Of a stretch of 64,000 bases of DNA, positions 18,168-26,174 are shown one piece after another (the first letter of the stretch is position 1; each line of letters begins with the position of its first letter). Origin of the DNA: Alicycliphilus denitrificans K601 (lineage in GTDB: Bacteria; Pseudomonadota; Gammaproteobacteria; Burkholderiales; Burkholderiaceae_C); the NCBI RefSeq assembly GCF_000204645.1, contig NC_015422.1:186001-250000 (forward strand), read 5' to 3'. The position numbers and the translations under genes were made by a program. The notes beneath the pieces were generated by a model. That model ran no database searches, was not told where the DNA came from, and saw nothing but the letters and a program-made list of their open reading frames with translations.

Positions 18168-19148
18168 ATGCAATCGATGATTCGCCGCAACCTGCTCGCC
18201 ATTGGCCTGGGCGCGCTCGCGTTCGCCGCAACGCCCGCGTGGGCGCAGGACAACTACCCCTCCAAGCCCATCCGCGTGGTGGTGCCGTACACGCCGGGCG
18301 GTGTGTCCGACACCGTCACCCGCCTGGTGATGCAAAAGCTCAGCGACCGGCTCAAGACGCCGGTGATCGTGGACAACCAGGGCGGCGCCAACGGGCAGAT
18401 CGGCTCGGCCATGGTGGCGCGCTCCGCGCCCGACGGCTACACGCTGCTGGTGGTGGTGGCGGGCCATGCCATCAACCCCAGCCTGTACGCGAAGATGACG
18501 TACGCGCCGCTCACCGACCTGCGCGGCGTGAGCGAGTTCGGCGCCATTCCGTTGCTCATGGTGTCCAGCGCCGCACTGCCGCCCAAGGACCTGAAGGAGT
18601 TCGTGGCCTGGGCCAAGGCCAACCCGACCCAGGCCACCTTCGCCTCCAGCGGCACGGGCTCGGGCGCGCAGCTGTCGGCCGAGCTCTTCGCCCAGACCGC
18701 CGGCGTCGCCATGACGCACATCCCCTACAAGGGCATGGCGCCGGCGCTGCCGGACCTGTTCTCGGGCCAGGTGGCCATGGCCTTCGATTCGGTGCAGACC
18801 ATGATGCCCCAGGTGCGCTCCGGCAAGCTGCGCGCGCTGGCCATGACCAGCGCCAGGCGCTGGCCCGCCGCGCCGGAGGTGCCGACCATGGCCGAGCAGG
18901 GCTACCCCAGCCTCACGGGCGGCAGCTGGATCGGCCTGCTGGCGCCCGCCAAGGTGCCCGGCGACATCGTGCGCAAGCTGTCGTCCGAGATGCAGAAGGT
19001 GATCGACGCGCCCGACGTCCACGCCAAGCTCATCGAGTACGGCATCGACCCGGTGGGCGGCACGCCCGAGCAGTTCGACGCCTTCATCCAGTCCGAGGCC
19101 AGGCGCTGGGCGGACGTGGTGAAGAAGGCCAACATCCGCCTGGAGTGA
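18168..19148 (+). CDS. Bug/TctC-family substrate-binding protein
   Basis: A periplasmic binding protein of 326 residues. The signal peptide is MQSMIRRNLLAIGLGALAFA followed by cleavage near AWA-QDNYP. Motifs IRVVVPYTPGGVSDTV, VDNQGGANGQIGSAMV and HIPYKGMAPALPDLFSGQVAMAF identify the family. CAGGAGACACACC lies directly upstream of the ATG. It follows the AtuA gene by 23 bases and precedes a CoA-transferase gene by 7 bases, so it may be the last-but-one gene of the long operon starting at 7668. Confidence 0.9.
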   Translation: MQSMIRRNLLAIGLGALAFAATPAWAQDNYPSKPIRVVVPYTPGGVSDTVTRLVMQKLSDRLKTPVIVDNQGGANGQIGSAMVARSAPDGYTLLVVVAGHAINPSLYAKMTYAPLTDLRGVSEFGAIPLLMVSSAALPPKDLKEFVAWAKANPTQATFASSGTGSGAQLSAELFAQTAGVAMTHIPYKGMAPALPDLFSGQVAMAFDSVQTMMPQVRSGKLRALAMTSARRWPAAPEVPTMAEQGYPSLTGGSWIGLLAPAKVPGDIVRKLSSEMQKVIDAPDVHAKLIEYGIDPVGGTPEQFDAFIQSEARRWADVVKKANIRLE

Positions 19149-19155
19149 GCGCGCC

Positions 19156-20376
19156 ATGGCCTCCATCCTCGAAGACGTGAAGGTCCTGGACCTGACGCGC
19201 GTGATCGCCGGCCCGCTGTGCACGCAGATCCTGGCGGACATGGGTGCCACGGTCTACAAGATCGAGAAGCCCGGCGAGGGCGACGACACGCGGCGCATGG
19301 GCCCCTTCCTGCCCGACGCGGCGACGGGCGCCGACAGCAACGACTCGGCGCTGTACCTGGCCTACAACCGGGGCAAGCGCTCCGTCACTCTGGACATCTC
19401 CACGCCCGAGGGCGCGGCGCTGGCGCGGCAGCTCGCGTCGCGCTGCGACGTGGTGGTGGAGAACTACAAGGCCGGCTCGCTGGCCAAGTACGGCCTGGAC
19501 GAGGCTAGCATCCGCGCGCTGCGGCCCGACATCGTGTACTGCTCGGTCACCGGCTTCGGCCAGGACGGGCCCTACGCGGCGCGGCCGGCCTACGACTTCA
19601 TCCTGCAGGGCCTGGCCGGCGTGATGAGCACCTGCGGCCATCCCGACGGCGCGCCGGGCGCGGGCGCGATGCGCACCGCGATCCCCATCACCGACGTGGT
19701 CACGGGCTTGTACGCCACCATCGGCATCCTGGGCGCGCTGCACCACCGGCGCGAGACGGGCCAGGGCCAGCACGTGGACGCGGCGATGCTGGACGCGTCC
19801 GTGGCGCTCAACGGCCACCTCGCGCTCGGCTACCTCATGACGGGCAAGGTGCCCGCGCGCGTGGGCAACACCAACCCGATCGCCTCGCCCTCCGAGGTGT
19901 TCGACTGCGCCGACGGGCAGCTCATCGTCGCCGTCGGCAACAACGGGCAGTTCCAGGCCCTGTGCGGCGTGCTGGGCTGCCCGCAGTGGGCTCAGGACGC
20001 GCGCTTCGCCACCAACGCCCGGCGCGTGGCCCACCGTGCCGAGCTGCGCGACCTGCTCGCGCCGCTGCTGTGCGGGCGCGCGCGCGCCGAGCTGCTGGCC
20101 GCCTTCGAGCAGGCCGGCGTGCCCAGCGGGCCGATCAACGACATGGCGCAGGTCTTCGAGGACCCGCAGACGCGCCACCGCGAACTCGCCTTCACGCTGC
20201 CCCACGGGCGCGGCGCCGAGGTGCCCAGCCTGCGCAACCCGATCCGCTACTCGCAAACGCCCATGCGCTACCGTGCGGCGCCGATGCTGGGGCAGGACAG
20301 CGAGGAGGTCCTGGCGCAAGTGCTGGGTCTGGGCCCGGACCATCTCGCCTATCTGCGAAAGCGCGCCATTATTTAG
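19156..20376 (+). CDS. CaiB/BaiF family III CoA-transferase
   Basis: A 406-residue CoA-transferase that moves CoA between carboxylates. The N-terminus VKVLDLTRVIAGPLCTQILADMGATVYKIEKPGEGDDTR is typical, and ITDVVTG places the catalytic aspartate at Asp180 (equivalent to Asp169 of formyl-CoA transferase). VENYKAGSLAKYGLD and YCSVTGFGQDGPYA are also conserved. It sits right behind a Bug gene, so it probably activates the acid that the binding protein delivers. A second, clearly related copy lies at 21449. Confidence 0.92.
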   Translation: MASILEDVKVLDLTRVIAGPLCTQILADMGATVYKIEKPGEGDDTRRMGPFLPDAATGADSNDSALYLAYNRGKRSVTLDISTPEGAALARQLASRCDVVVENYKAGSLAKYGLDEASIRALRPDIVYCSVTGFGQDGPYAARPAYDFILQGLAGVMSTCGHPDGAPGAGAMRTAIPITDVVTGLYATIGILGALHHRRETGQGQHVDAAMLDASVALNGHLALGYLMTGKVPARVGNTNPIASPSEVFDCADGQLIVAVGNNGQFQALCGVLGCPQWAQDARFATNARRVAHRAELRDLLAPLLCGRARAELLAAFEQAGVPSGPINDMAQVFEDPQTRHRELAFTLPHGRGAEVPSLRNPIRYSQTPMRYRAAPMLGQDSEEVLAQVLGLGPDHLAYLRKRAII

Positions 20377-20425
20377 CCTTGGGGCGCGCGGGGTAAGCGC
20401 TTATAGCTCTTTCTTTAATAGCTAA
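20376..20425 (-). repeat. Dispersed AGCTnnnAGCGCTT element, copy B
   Basis: The gap between the convergent CoA-transferase and LysR genes is made of an element that on the minus strand reads AGCTATAAGCGCTTAC, a GC-rich middle, then AAGGCTAAAT. It is a diverged relative of the element at 1049 and again lies between convergent genes. Confidence 0.45.
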
Positions 20426-21333
20426 CGATCGAGCTGCAGCCGCCCTTGCGCGTCGGCCACGAGCAGCTCCACGAGCTCCTGCGCGAACGAGGGCAGGGCC
20501 TCCAGGCTGCGCACGCAGATCTGCATCTCGCGCACCGACCACGCGTCCGACAGCGGCACGATGGCGATGTCCATCGCGTGCGCGTGGCGGCTCGCCGCCG
20601 ACTCGGGCAGCACGCCCACGCCCACGCCGGCCTCGATCATGCGGCAGGCCGTCTCGAAGTTGCCCACCTGGATGCGCTGCTTGATCGGGCGGTGCAGCTG
20701 GTCGCTGGCCTGGCGCAGGAAGGCATGGATGGCGCTCGACTCGTGCAGGCCCACGTAGTCCAGCTCCAGCGTGTCGCTGAAGTCGATCTGCATCTGGCCG
20801 TCGAGCGGGTGGCCGCGCGGCACCACGAGCACGAGCCGGTCGCGCCGGTAGGGCAGGGTCTCCAGGTTCTCGGTGCGCACCAGGCCGGCGACGATGCCGA
20901 TGTCGGTCTGCCCCTCGGTCACCGCGCGCACGATGTCGTGCGACAGGCGCTCGCGCAGGTCGATGTTCACGTCGGGGTTGCGGCGCAGGAAGTGGCGCAG
21001 CACCGGCGGCAGGAACTCGCCGAGCGACGTGGTGTTGGCGAACACGCGCACGTGGCCCTTGATGCCGCGCACATACTCCTGCATGTCGCCGCGCAGGTGC
21101 TCGATCTGGCCCAGCACCATGCGCGCGTGCGTCACGAAGGCCTGGCCCGGCGGCGTCAGCGTCACGCCCTGGCTCGTGCGGTAAAGCAGCTTGGTGCCTA
21201 TGCTCTCCTCCAGGTTCTTGATGCGCGTGCTGGCGGCGGGCAGGGAGATAAAGGACAGCTCGGCGCCGCGCGTCATGCTGTTGGCGTCGGCGATGTGCAC
21301 CATCAGGCGCAGGTCCACAAGATCGAAATGCAT
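20422..21333 (-). CDS. LysR-family transcriptional regulator
   Basis: A 303-residue LysR protein: N-terminal winged HTH (DLRLMVHIADANSMTRGAELSFISLPAASTRIKNLEESIGTKLLYRTSQGVTLTPPG) and a periplasmic-binding-type effector domain (GHVRVFANTTSLGEFLPPVL; DIGIVAGLVRTENLETLPYRRDRLVLVVPRGHPL). The start at 21333 (MHFDLVDLRL) matches that of its paralogue at 23677; ATGs at 21348 and 21339 are also in frame. It diverges from the CoA-transferase gene at 21449 with an inverted repeat in between. Confidence 0.9.
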   Translation of the reverse strand: MHFDLVDLRLMVHIADANSMTRGAELSFISLPAASTRIKNLEESIGTKLLYRTSQGVTLTPPGQAFVTHARMVLGQIEHLRGDMQEYVRGIKGHVRVFANTTSLGEFLPPVLRHFLRRNPDVNIDLRERLSHDIVRAVTEGQTDIGIVAGLVRTENLETLPYRRDRLVLVVPRGHPLDGQMQIDFSDTLELDYVGLHESSAIHAFLRQASDQLHRPIKQRIQVGNFETACRMIEAGVGVGVLPESAASRHAHAMDIAIVPLSDAWSVREMQICVRSLEALPSFAQELVELLVADAQGRLQLDR

Positions 21334-21352
21334 GGCCATGGCCGGCATTGTA

Positions 21353-21377
21353 GAAAGCGCGGCAAACGCCCGCTTTC
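21353..21377. promoter_or_regulatory. Candidate LysR operator
   Basis: The arms GAAAGCG and CGCTTTC are perfect reverse complements with an 11-base spacer, the usual geometry of a LysR box. The site lies 20 bases upstream of the LysR start codon and about 70 bases upstream of the divergent CoA-transferase gene. Confidence 0.5.
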
Positions 21378-21448
21378 ATAAATCCAAACCCGCGCCACGG
21401 CGGTGCGCGTAGGATGCGGCGGGCATCCGACTCTCATTCCAAGCCTTC

Positions 21449-22726
21449 ATGACCGCTGCCGACACCTCCTCCAGCGCCGCCACCGGCGCCCTGAGCCACC
21501 TGCGTGTGCTCGACCTCTCGCGCGTGCTCGCCGGCCCCTGGTGCACCCAGAACCTGGCCGACATGGGCGCCGACGTGATCAAGATCGAAAAGCCCGGAGA
21601 CGGCGACGACACGCGCCACTGGGGCCCGCCCTTCTTCCCCGACGCCGAGGGCAAGCCGACCAGCCACGCCTGCTACTTCGCCGCCTGCAACCGCAACAAG
21701 CGCTCCGTCACCGTGGACATGGCCACGCCCGAGGGCCAGCAGCTGATCCGCGAACTGGCCATGCAAAGCGACGTGGTGGTGGAGAACTTCAAGACCGGAG
21801 GCCTGAAGCGCTACGGCCTGGACTATGCCAGCCTGTCGGCGCTGAACCCGCGCCTGATCTACTGCTCGGTCACCGGCTTCGGCCACACCGGGCCGTATGC
21901 GCCGCGCGCCGGCTACGACCTGCTGATCCAGGCCATGAGCGGCCTGATGAGCATCACCGGCCACGCCGACGGCGAGCCCGGCGGCGGCCCCATGCGCGTG
22001 GGCGTGGCGGTGATCGACCTGTTCACCGGCATGTACGCCACCACGGCCATCCTGGGCGCGCTGGAGGCGCGCCACCGCACGGGCCGCGGCCAGCACATCG
22101 ACATGGCGCTGCTGGACGTGGCCATGGCCATCCTGGCCAACCAGGGCGCGGGCTTTCTCAACGCCGGCAACGTCCCCAAGCGCCAGGGCAACACCCACCC
22201 CAGCGTCGTGCCCTACCAGGACTTCCCCACGCAGGACGGCAACATGCTGCTGGCGATCGGCAACGACGGGCAGTTCGCGCGCTTCTGCGAGGTCGCGGGC
22301 GTGGACTGGGCCAGCGACGAGCGCTTCACGCAGAACGCCGGCCGCGTCATCCACCGCGACACGCTGATCCCGATGATGGCCGCCCTCACGCGCACGCGCA
22401 GCACCGCCGAATGGGTGCGGCTGCTGGAGGACAAGGCCGTGCCCTGCGGGCCCATCAACCACATCGGCCAGGCCTTCGACGACGAACAGGTGCGTGCGCG
22501 CAGCCTGCGCATTGTGCAGGAACGCTACCCGGGCGCCCAGCCCCCCGCCGGAGAGACCGTGAACCGCGTGGTGACCACGGCCAGTCCGTTGCGCCTGTCC
22601 GATACCCCCGTGACCCTGCGCCACGCGCCGCCGGCCCTGGGCCAGCACACCGACGAGGTGCTGCGCGAGCGCCTGGGTCTGGATGCGGCGCGGCTGCAGG
22701 AGCTGCGCGCCAAGGGCGTGCTTTGA
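21449..22726 (+). CDS. CaiB/BaiF family III CoA-transferase
   Basis: A 425-residue family III CoA-transferase, paralogous to the one at 19156 (LRVLDLSRVLAGPWCTQNLADMGADVIKIEKPGDGDDTRHWGPPFF). The catalytic aspartate should be Asp190 in VAVIDLFTG. Several segments match the paralogue almost residue for residue (VVVENFKTGGLKRYGLD, IYCSVTGFGHTGPYAPR). Divergent from the LysR gene at 20422 and convergent with the LysR gene at 22778. The substrate is not known. Confidence 0.92.
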   Translation: MTAADTSSSAATGALSHLRVLDLSRVLAGPWCTQNLADMGADVIKIEKPGDGDDTRHWGPPFFPDAEGKPTSHACYFAACNRNKRSVTVDMATPEGQQLIRELAMQSDVVVENFKTGGLKRYGLDYASLSALNPRLIYCSVTGFGHTGPYAPRAGYDLLIQAMSGLMSITGHADGEPGGGPMRVGVAVIDLFTGMYATTAILGALEARHRTGRGQHIDMALLDVAMAILANQGAGFLNAGNVPKRQGNTHPSVVPYQDFPTQDGNMLLAIGNDGQFARFCEVAGVDWASDERFTQNAGRVIHRDTLIPMMAALTRTRSTAEWVRLLEDKAVPCGPINHIGQAFDDEQVRARSLRIVQERYPGAQPPAGETVNRVVTTASPLRLSDTPVTLRHAPPALGQHTDEVLRERLGLDAARLQELRAKGVL

Positions 22727-22777
22727 GACTTTGAGAAGCAGGGCGCCCAGAGAGGCAGGGCTTGCAGGGCCGGGGCA

Positions 22778-23677
22778 TCACGCGCGCGCAGCGTGGTGGG
22801 CCTGCACGGCCGCCATCAGCGCCTGTGCATGCGCGGGCAGCCCCTGCAGCGTGCGCACCAGCATGTAGCGCGGACGCACGGCCCAGCTGTCCATCAGCTG
22901 GACCTGGTGCACATGCGCTCCCTGGGCGTAGCGCATGGCGCCGCTTTCGGGCACCACGGCAATGCCGACGCCGGCGGCCACCATGCGGCACATGGCGTCG
23001 AAGCTGGCCAGCTGGATGCGCAGCTTGAGCGTATGCCCCAGCTGCTGTCCCATGCCGTCCAGAAAGGTCTGCAGCGTACTGGTGCGGTGCATGCCCACGA
23101 AATTCTCGTGCAGCACCTGGGCGAACGGAATTTCCTGGATAGCGCGCCAGGCCGGGGTGGGCGGCGTGACCAGCACCAGCCGGTCGGTGCTGAAATGCAG
23201 GCTTTGCAGCCCGTGGGTGTCCACCTCGCCGGCCACGATGCCCAGGTCCGCCCGGCCTTCGCGGATGTCCTCGGCGATACGGGCGTTGGGGCGCTCCTCC
23301 AGGTCCACGCTGATGTGCGGGTGCGCCGTCAGGTACGCCGCCAGGATGTCGGGCATGAAGTCCGTGACCGCCGTGGTGTTGGCGAACACGCGCAGATGCC
23401 CGCGCAGGCCCGCGCCGTACTCCTGCAGCTCGGCCTGCAACTGGCGCGCCTGCTGCAGGATGGCTCGCGCATGAAACAGGAAGGCCTCCCCGGGCGGTGA
23501 CAGACGCACGCCCCGAGCCTCTCGTATCAGCAAAGGCATGCCCACCCGCTCCTCCAGCGCCTTGACGCGTGCGCTGGTCGCCGCCAGGGACAGGTGCAGT
23601 TGCTCCGCTGCACGGGAAAGGCTGCCGCGCTGGGCCACGAGTAAAAAAAGACGCAGATCCTTGAGTTCGAATTGCAT
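22778..23677 (-). CDS. LysR-family transcriptional regulator (paralogue of the one at 20422)
   Basis: A 299-residue LysR protein with N-terminal HTH (MQFELKDLRLFLLVAQRGSLSRAAEQLHLSLAATSARVKALEERVGMPLL) and effector domain (GHLRVFANTTAVTDFMPDILAAYL; DLGIVAGEVDTHGLQSLHFSTDRLVLVTPP). The FANTT and DLGIVAG segments match the other LysR closely. The start at 23677 was chosen because the upstream in-frame extension of 41 codons lacks any family character. It diverges from the Bug/CoA-transferase pair at 23815. Confidence 0.9.
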   Translation of the reverse strand: MQFELKDLRLFLLVAQRGSLSRAAEQLHLSLAATSARVKALEERVGMPLLIREARGVRLSPPGEAFLFHARAILQQARQLQAELQEYGAGLRGHLRVFANTTAVTDFMPDILAAYLTAHPHISVDLEERPNARIAEDIREGRADLGIVAGEVDTHGLQSLHFSTDRLVLVTPPTPAWRAIQEIPFAQVLHENFVGMHRTSTLQTFLDGMGQQLGHTLKLRIQLASFDAMCRMVAAGVGIAVVPESGAMRYAQGAHVHQVQLMDSWAVRPRYMLVRTLQGLPAHAQALMAAVQAHHAARA

Positions 23678-23704
23678 GGCGGCCGGACGCACGAGGCATG
23701 TGCA

Positions 23705-23719
23705 GGTTTTTGAAAAACC
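23705..23719. promoter_or_regulatory. Candidate LysR operator (15-bp palindrome)
   Basis: GGTTTTT-G-AAAAACC is a perfect palindrome around a single central base. It lies 28 bases from the LysR start and about 95 bases upstream of the divergent Bug gene. It is AT-rich and stands out from the surrounding GC-rich sequence. Confidence 0.45.
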
Positions 23720-23814
23720 GAAGCCTGGATTCTGATATGAAAGATTGCGCGGACGCGGGCCGGCGGCGAACATCGGCACATTACTCAATAGGCATTCCAC
23801 CAGGAGACAACCAC

Positions 23815-24828
23815 ATGCGCCGTGCCGACTTCGCCATCATCACCCGCCGCGCCCTGTGCGCTGGCGCCGTCCTGGGGTGGGCCCTGACCGCCGCCCCCGG
23901 GGCTTGCGCGCAAGGCGCCTACCCCAGCCGTCCCATCGTGATGGTGGTGCCCCAGGCGGCGGGCGGCACGAACGACATCGTGGGCCGCGTGGTGGCGCAA
24001 AAGCTCGCCGAGAAGCTGGGCGGCAGTGCCGTGGTGGAGAACAAGCCGGGCGCGGGCGGCAACATCGGCACGCAGGCCGTCGCCAGAGCGCCCAAGGATG
24101 GCTACACGCTGCTCATGACCATCAGCAGCAGCCAGGCCATCAACCCGGCCCTGTACAAGGCGCCAGGCTTCGACCCCGTGGCCGACTTCCAGCCCATCAG
24201 CCTCATCGGCGCGGTGCCCAATGTGCTGCTGGCCCACCCCTCGTTTCCTGCCAAGACCGTGCCCGAGCTGCTGGCCCTGGCCAAGTCCCAGCCGCGCACC
24301 CTGCAGTACGCCTCGGCCGGCAATGGCACGCTGAATCACCTGCTGGGCGAAATGCTGAACCAGATGGCCGGCATCGAGCTGCAGCATGTGCCCTACAAGG
24401 GCGTGGCGCCCGCGCTCAACGACGTGCTCGGCGGCCAGCTGCCGCTGCTGTTCGGCAGTCTGCCGTCCACGCTGGCGCACATCAAGGCGGGCCGGCTGCG
24501 CGCGCTGGCAGTGAGCAGCCCGCAGCGCTCGCCCGTGCTGCCCGACGTACCCGCCCTGGCCGAGTTCGTGCCCGGCTACAGCGGCACGTTGTGGATAGGT
24601 CTGTTCGCGCCCGCGGGCGTTCCCAATGAGGCGCTGGCCCGCCTGCAGGACGGCATGCGCCAGGCCATGGCTGACAAGGAGCTGCGCGACAAGCTGGAAG
24701 CCCAGGGCGTGGAACTGGCCGGCACCGCCAACAAGCCGGTCACGCCCAACGAGTTTGCCGCCCTGCTCAAGCAGGACATCGCCAAGTGGGCGCAGATCGT
24801 GAAGACCTCGGGCGCCACCATTAATTGA
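23815..24828 (+). CDS. Bug/TctC-family substrate-binding protein
   Basis: A 337-residue periplasmic binding protein. The signal peptide begins MRRADFAIITRRALCAGAVLGWAL and ends near CAQ-GAYP. IVMVVPQAAGGTNDIVGRV, VENKPGAGGNIGTQAV and HVPYKGVAPALNDVLGGQLPLLF are the family motifs. CAGGAGACAACCAC lies just upstream of ATG 23815; the frame is open further 5' but without signal or homology. The gene faces the LysR at 22778 and is followed by a CoA-transferase gene, repeating the Bug-CaiB pairing seen at 18168-20376. Confidence 0.9.
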   Translation: MRRADFAIITRRALCAGAVLGWALTAAPGACAQGAYPSRPIVMVVPQAAGGTNDIVGRVVAQKLAEKLGGSAVVENKPGAGGNIGTQAVARAPKDGYTLLMTISSSQAINPALYKAPGFDPVADFQPISLIGAVPNVLLAHPSFPAKTVPELLALAKSQPRTLQYASAGNGTLNHLLGEMLNQMAGIELQHVPYKGVAPALNDVLGGQLPLLFGSLPSTLAHIKAGRLRALAVSSPQRSPVLPDVPALAEFVPGYSGTLWIGLFAPAGVPNEALARLQDGMRQAMADKELRDKLEAQGVELAGTANKPVTPNEFAALLKQDIAKWAQIVKTSGATIN

Positions 24829-24902
24829 GTGCGCATGCCAACACCGCGGGTGCCGCAGCCCTGAGCTATCTGCCATTGCGGCTGGCCTCCCCACCCCAGC
24901 CC

Positions 24903-24925
24903 TTTCCCCAAGGGGGCGAGGGAGA
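24903..24925. repeat. C/G palindromic element (TTTCCCC-AAGGGGGCGAGGG type)
   Basis: Between the Bug gene and the CoA-transferase gene lies a G/C palindrome of the CCCC-AA-GGGG type followed by GCGAGGGAG. Close relatives occur at 26128-26148 and 49226-49248. It can form a hairpin in RNA and may act as an attenuator or partial terminator within the operon. Confidence 0.45.
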
Positions 24926-24959
24926 AGCGCTACCTGTTCCCCATTGCCTGGAGTCCTGC

Positions 24960-26150
24960 ATGCCCCGCCCCCTCGACGGCATCACCGTCGTCTCGCTCGA
25001 ACACGCCGTCGCCGCCCCGTTCTGCACGCGCCAGCTGGCCGACCTGGGCGCGCGCGTCATCAAGGTGGAGCGCCCCGGCAGCGGCGACTTCGCGCGCGGC
25101 TACGACCAGCGCGTGCGCGGCCAGTCGTCGCACTTCACCTGGATCAACCGCAGCAAGGAGAGCCTGGCGCTGGACGTCAAGCAGCCCCAGGCCAAGGCCG
25201 CGCTGATGCAGCTCCTGAAGACCGCAGACGTGCTGGTGCAGAACCTGGCGCCCGGCGCCGCCGCGCGCATGGGCCTGTCGTATGAGGCGTTGAAGGAGCA
25301 CAACCCGCGCCTGATCGTGTGCGACATCAGCGGCTACGGCGCCGACGGCCCGTACCGCGACAAGAAGGCCTACGACCTGCTGATCCAGAGCGAGGCGGGG
25401 TTCCTCTCCGTCACCGGCACGCCCGAGACGCCCTCCAAGTCCGGCATCTCGGTGGCCGACATCGCCGCCGGCATGTACGCCTACAGCAACATCCTGTCGG
25501 CCCTGCTGCTGCGCGCCAGGACGGGCGAGGGCAGCCACATCGACGTGTCCATGCTCGAAGCCATGGGCGAGTGGATGGGCTACCCGATGTACTACGCCTT
25601 TGACGGCGCACCGCCGCCGCCGCGCACCGGCGCCAGCCACGCCAGCATCTACCCCTACGGGCCGTTCACGGCCGGCGACGGCGCCACGGTGATGCTGGGC
25701 CTGCAAAACGAGCGCGAGTGGAAGACCTTCTGCGACGCCGTGCTGCAGCGCCCCGAGGTGGCCACCGACGCGCGCTTCTGTTCCAACGCCCAGCGCAACC
25801 AGCACCGCAGTGAGCTGCAGGCGCTGATCCTGGAAGTCTTCGCCGCACTCACGGCGGCACAGGTCGTGGAGCGCCTGGATGCGGCGGCAATAGCCAACGC
25901 CCGCGTCAACGACATGGCCGGCCTGTGGGCGCACCCGCAGCTCAAGGCGCGCCAGCGCTGGCGCAGCGTGGGCACGCCCGCGGGCGAGGTGCCGGCCCTG
26001 CTGCCGCCGGGCGTGAACAGCGCCTTCGAGTACCGCATGGATGCGGTGCCCGCCGTGGGCCAGCACACCGCCGCCATCCTGGCCGCGCTGGGCTGGACGG
26101 ACGGGCAGATCGACGAAGTCATCACGCCCTCCCCCTCTGGGGAAGGGTAG
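24960..26150 (+). CDS. CaiB/BaiF family III CoA-transferase
   Basis: A 396-residue family III CoA-transferase (ITVVSLEHAVAAPFCTRQLADLGARVIKVERPGSGDFARGYD). The catalytic aspartate is Asp167 in SVADIAAG. It is more distant from the other two copies and nearer to the mesaconyl-/succinyl-CoA transferase type. The start at 24960 has TGGAG about 9 bases upstream; a longer in-frame start at 24825 is rejected because it translates a palindromic repeat. The C-terminal tail PSPSGEG is encoded by another copy of that repeat, so the last residues may be acquired. Confidence 0.9.
   Translation: MPRPLDGITVVSLEHAVAAPFCTRQLADLGARVIKVERPGSGDFARGYDQRVRGQSSHFTWINRSKESLALDVKQPQAKAALMQLLKTADVLVQNLAPGAAARMGLSYEALKEHNPRLIVCDISGYGADGPYRDKKAYDLLIQSEAGFLSVTGTPETPSKSGISVADIAAGMYAYSNILSALLLRARTGEGSHIDVSMLEAMGEWMGYPMYYAFDGAPPPPRTGASHASIYPYGPFTAGDGATVMLGLQNEREWKTFCDAVLQRPEVATDARFCSNAQRNQHRSELQALILEVFAALTAAQVVERLDAAAIANARVNDMAGLWAHPQLKARQRWRSVGTPAGEVPALLPPGVNSAFEYRMDAVPAVGQHTAAILAALGWTDGQIDEVITPSPSGEG
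26128..26148. repeat. C/G palindromic element at a convergent gene junction
   Basis: CCCTCCCC, a short loop, then GGGGAAGGG form a hairpin that spans the stop region of the CoA-transferase and sits 26 bases from the end of the convergent glutamate dehydrogenase gene. A bidirectional terminator role is likely. Confidence 0.45.
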
Positions 26151-26174
26151 GTGCGGGGGCCAGCCGCCGCTGGC

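Noticed and set aside
15508..18231. A 907-codon minus-strand frame across the carboxylase and AtuA genes
   Set aside because: It is antisense to two clear genes, low in complexity and without a recognisable fold or ribosome-binding site.
24825..24959. N-terminal extension of the third CoA-transferase from 24825
   Set aside because: It translates the C/G palindromic repeat, and family homology begins exactly at the ATG at 24960, which has its own ribosome-binding site.
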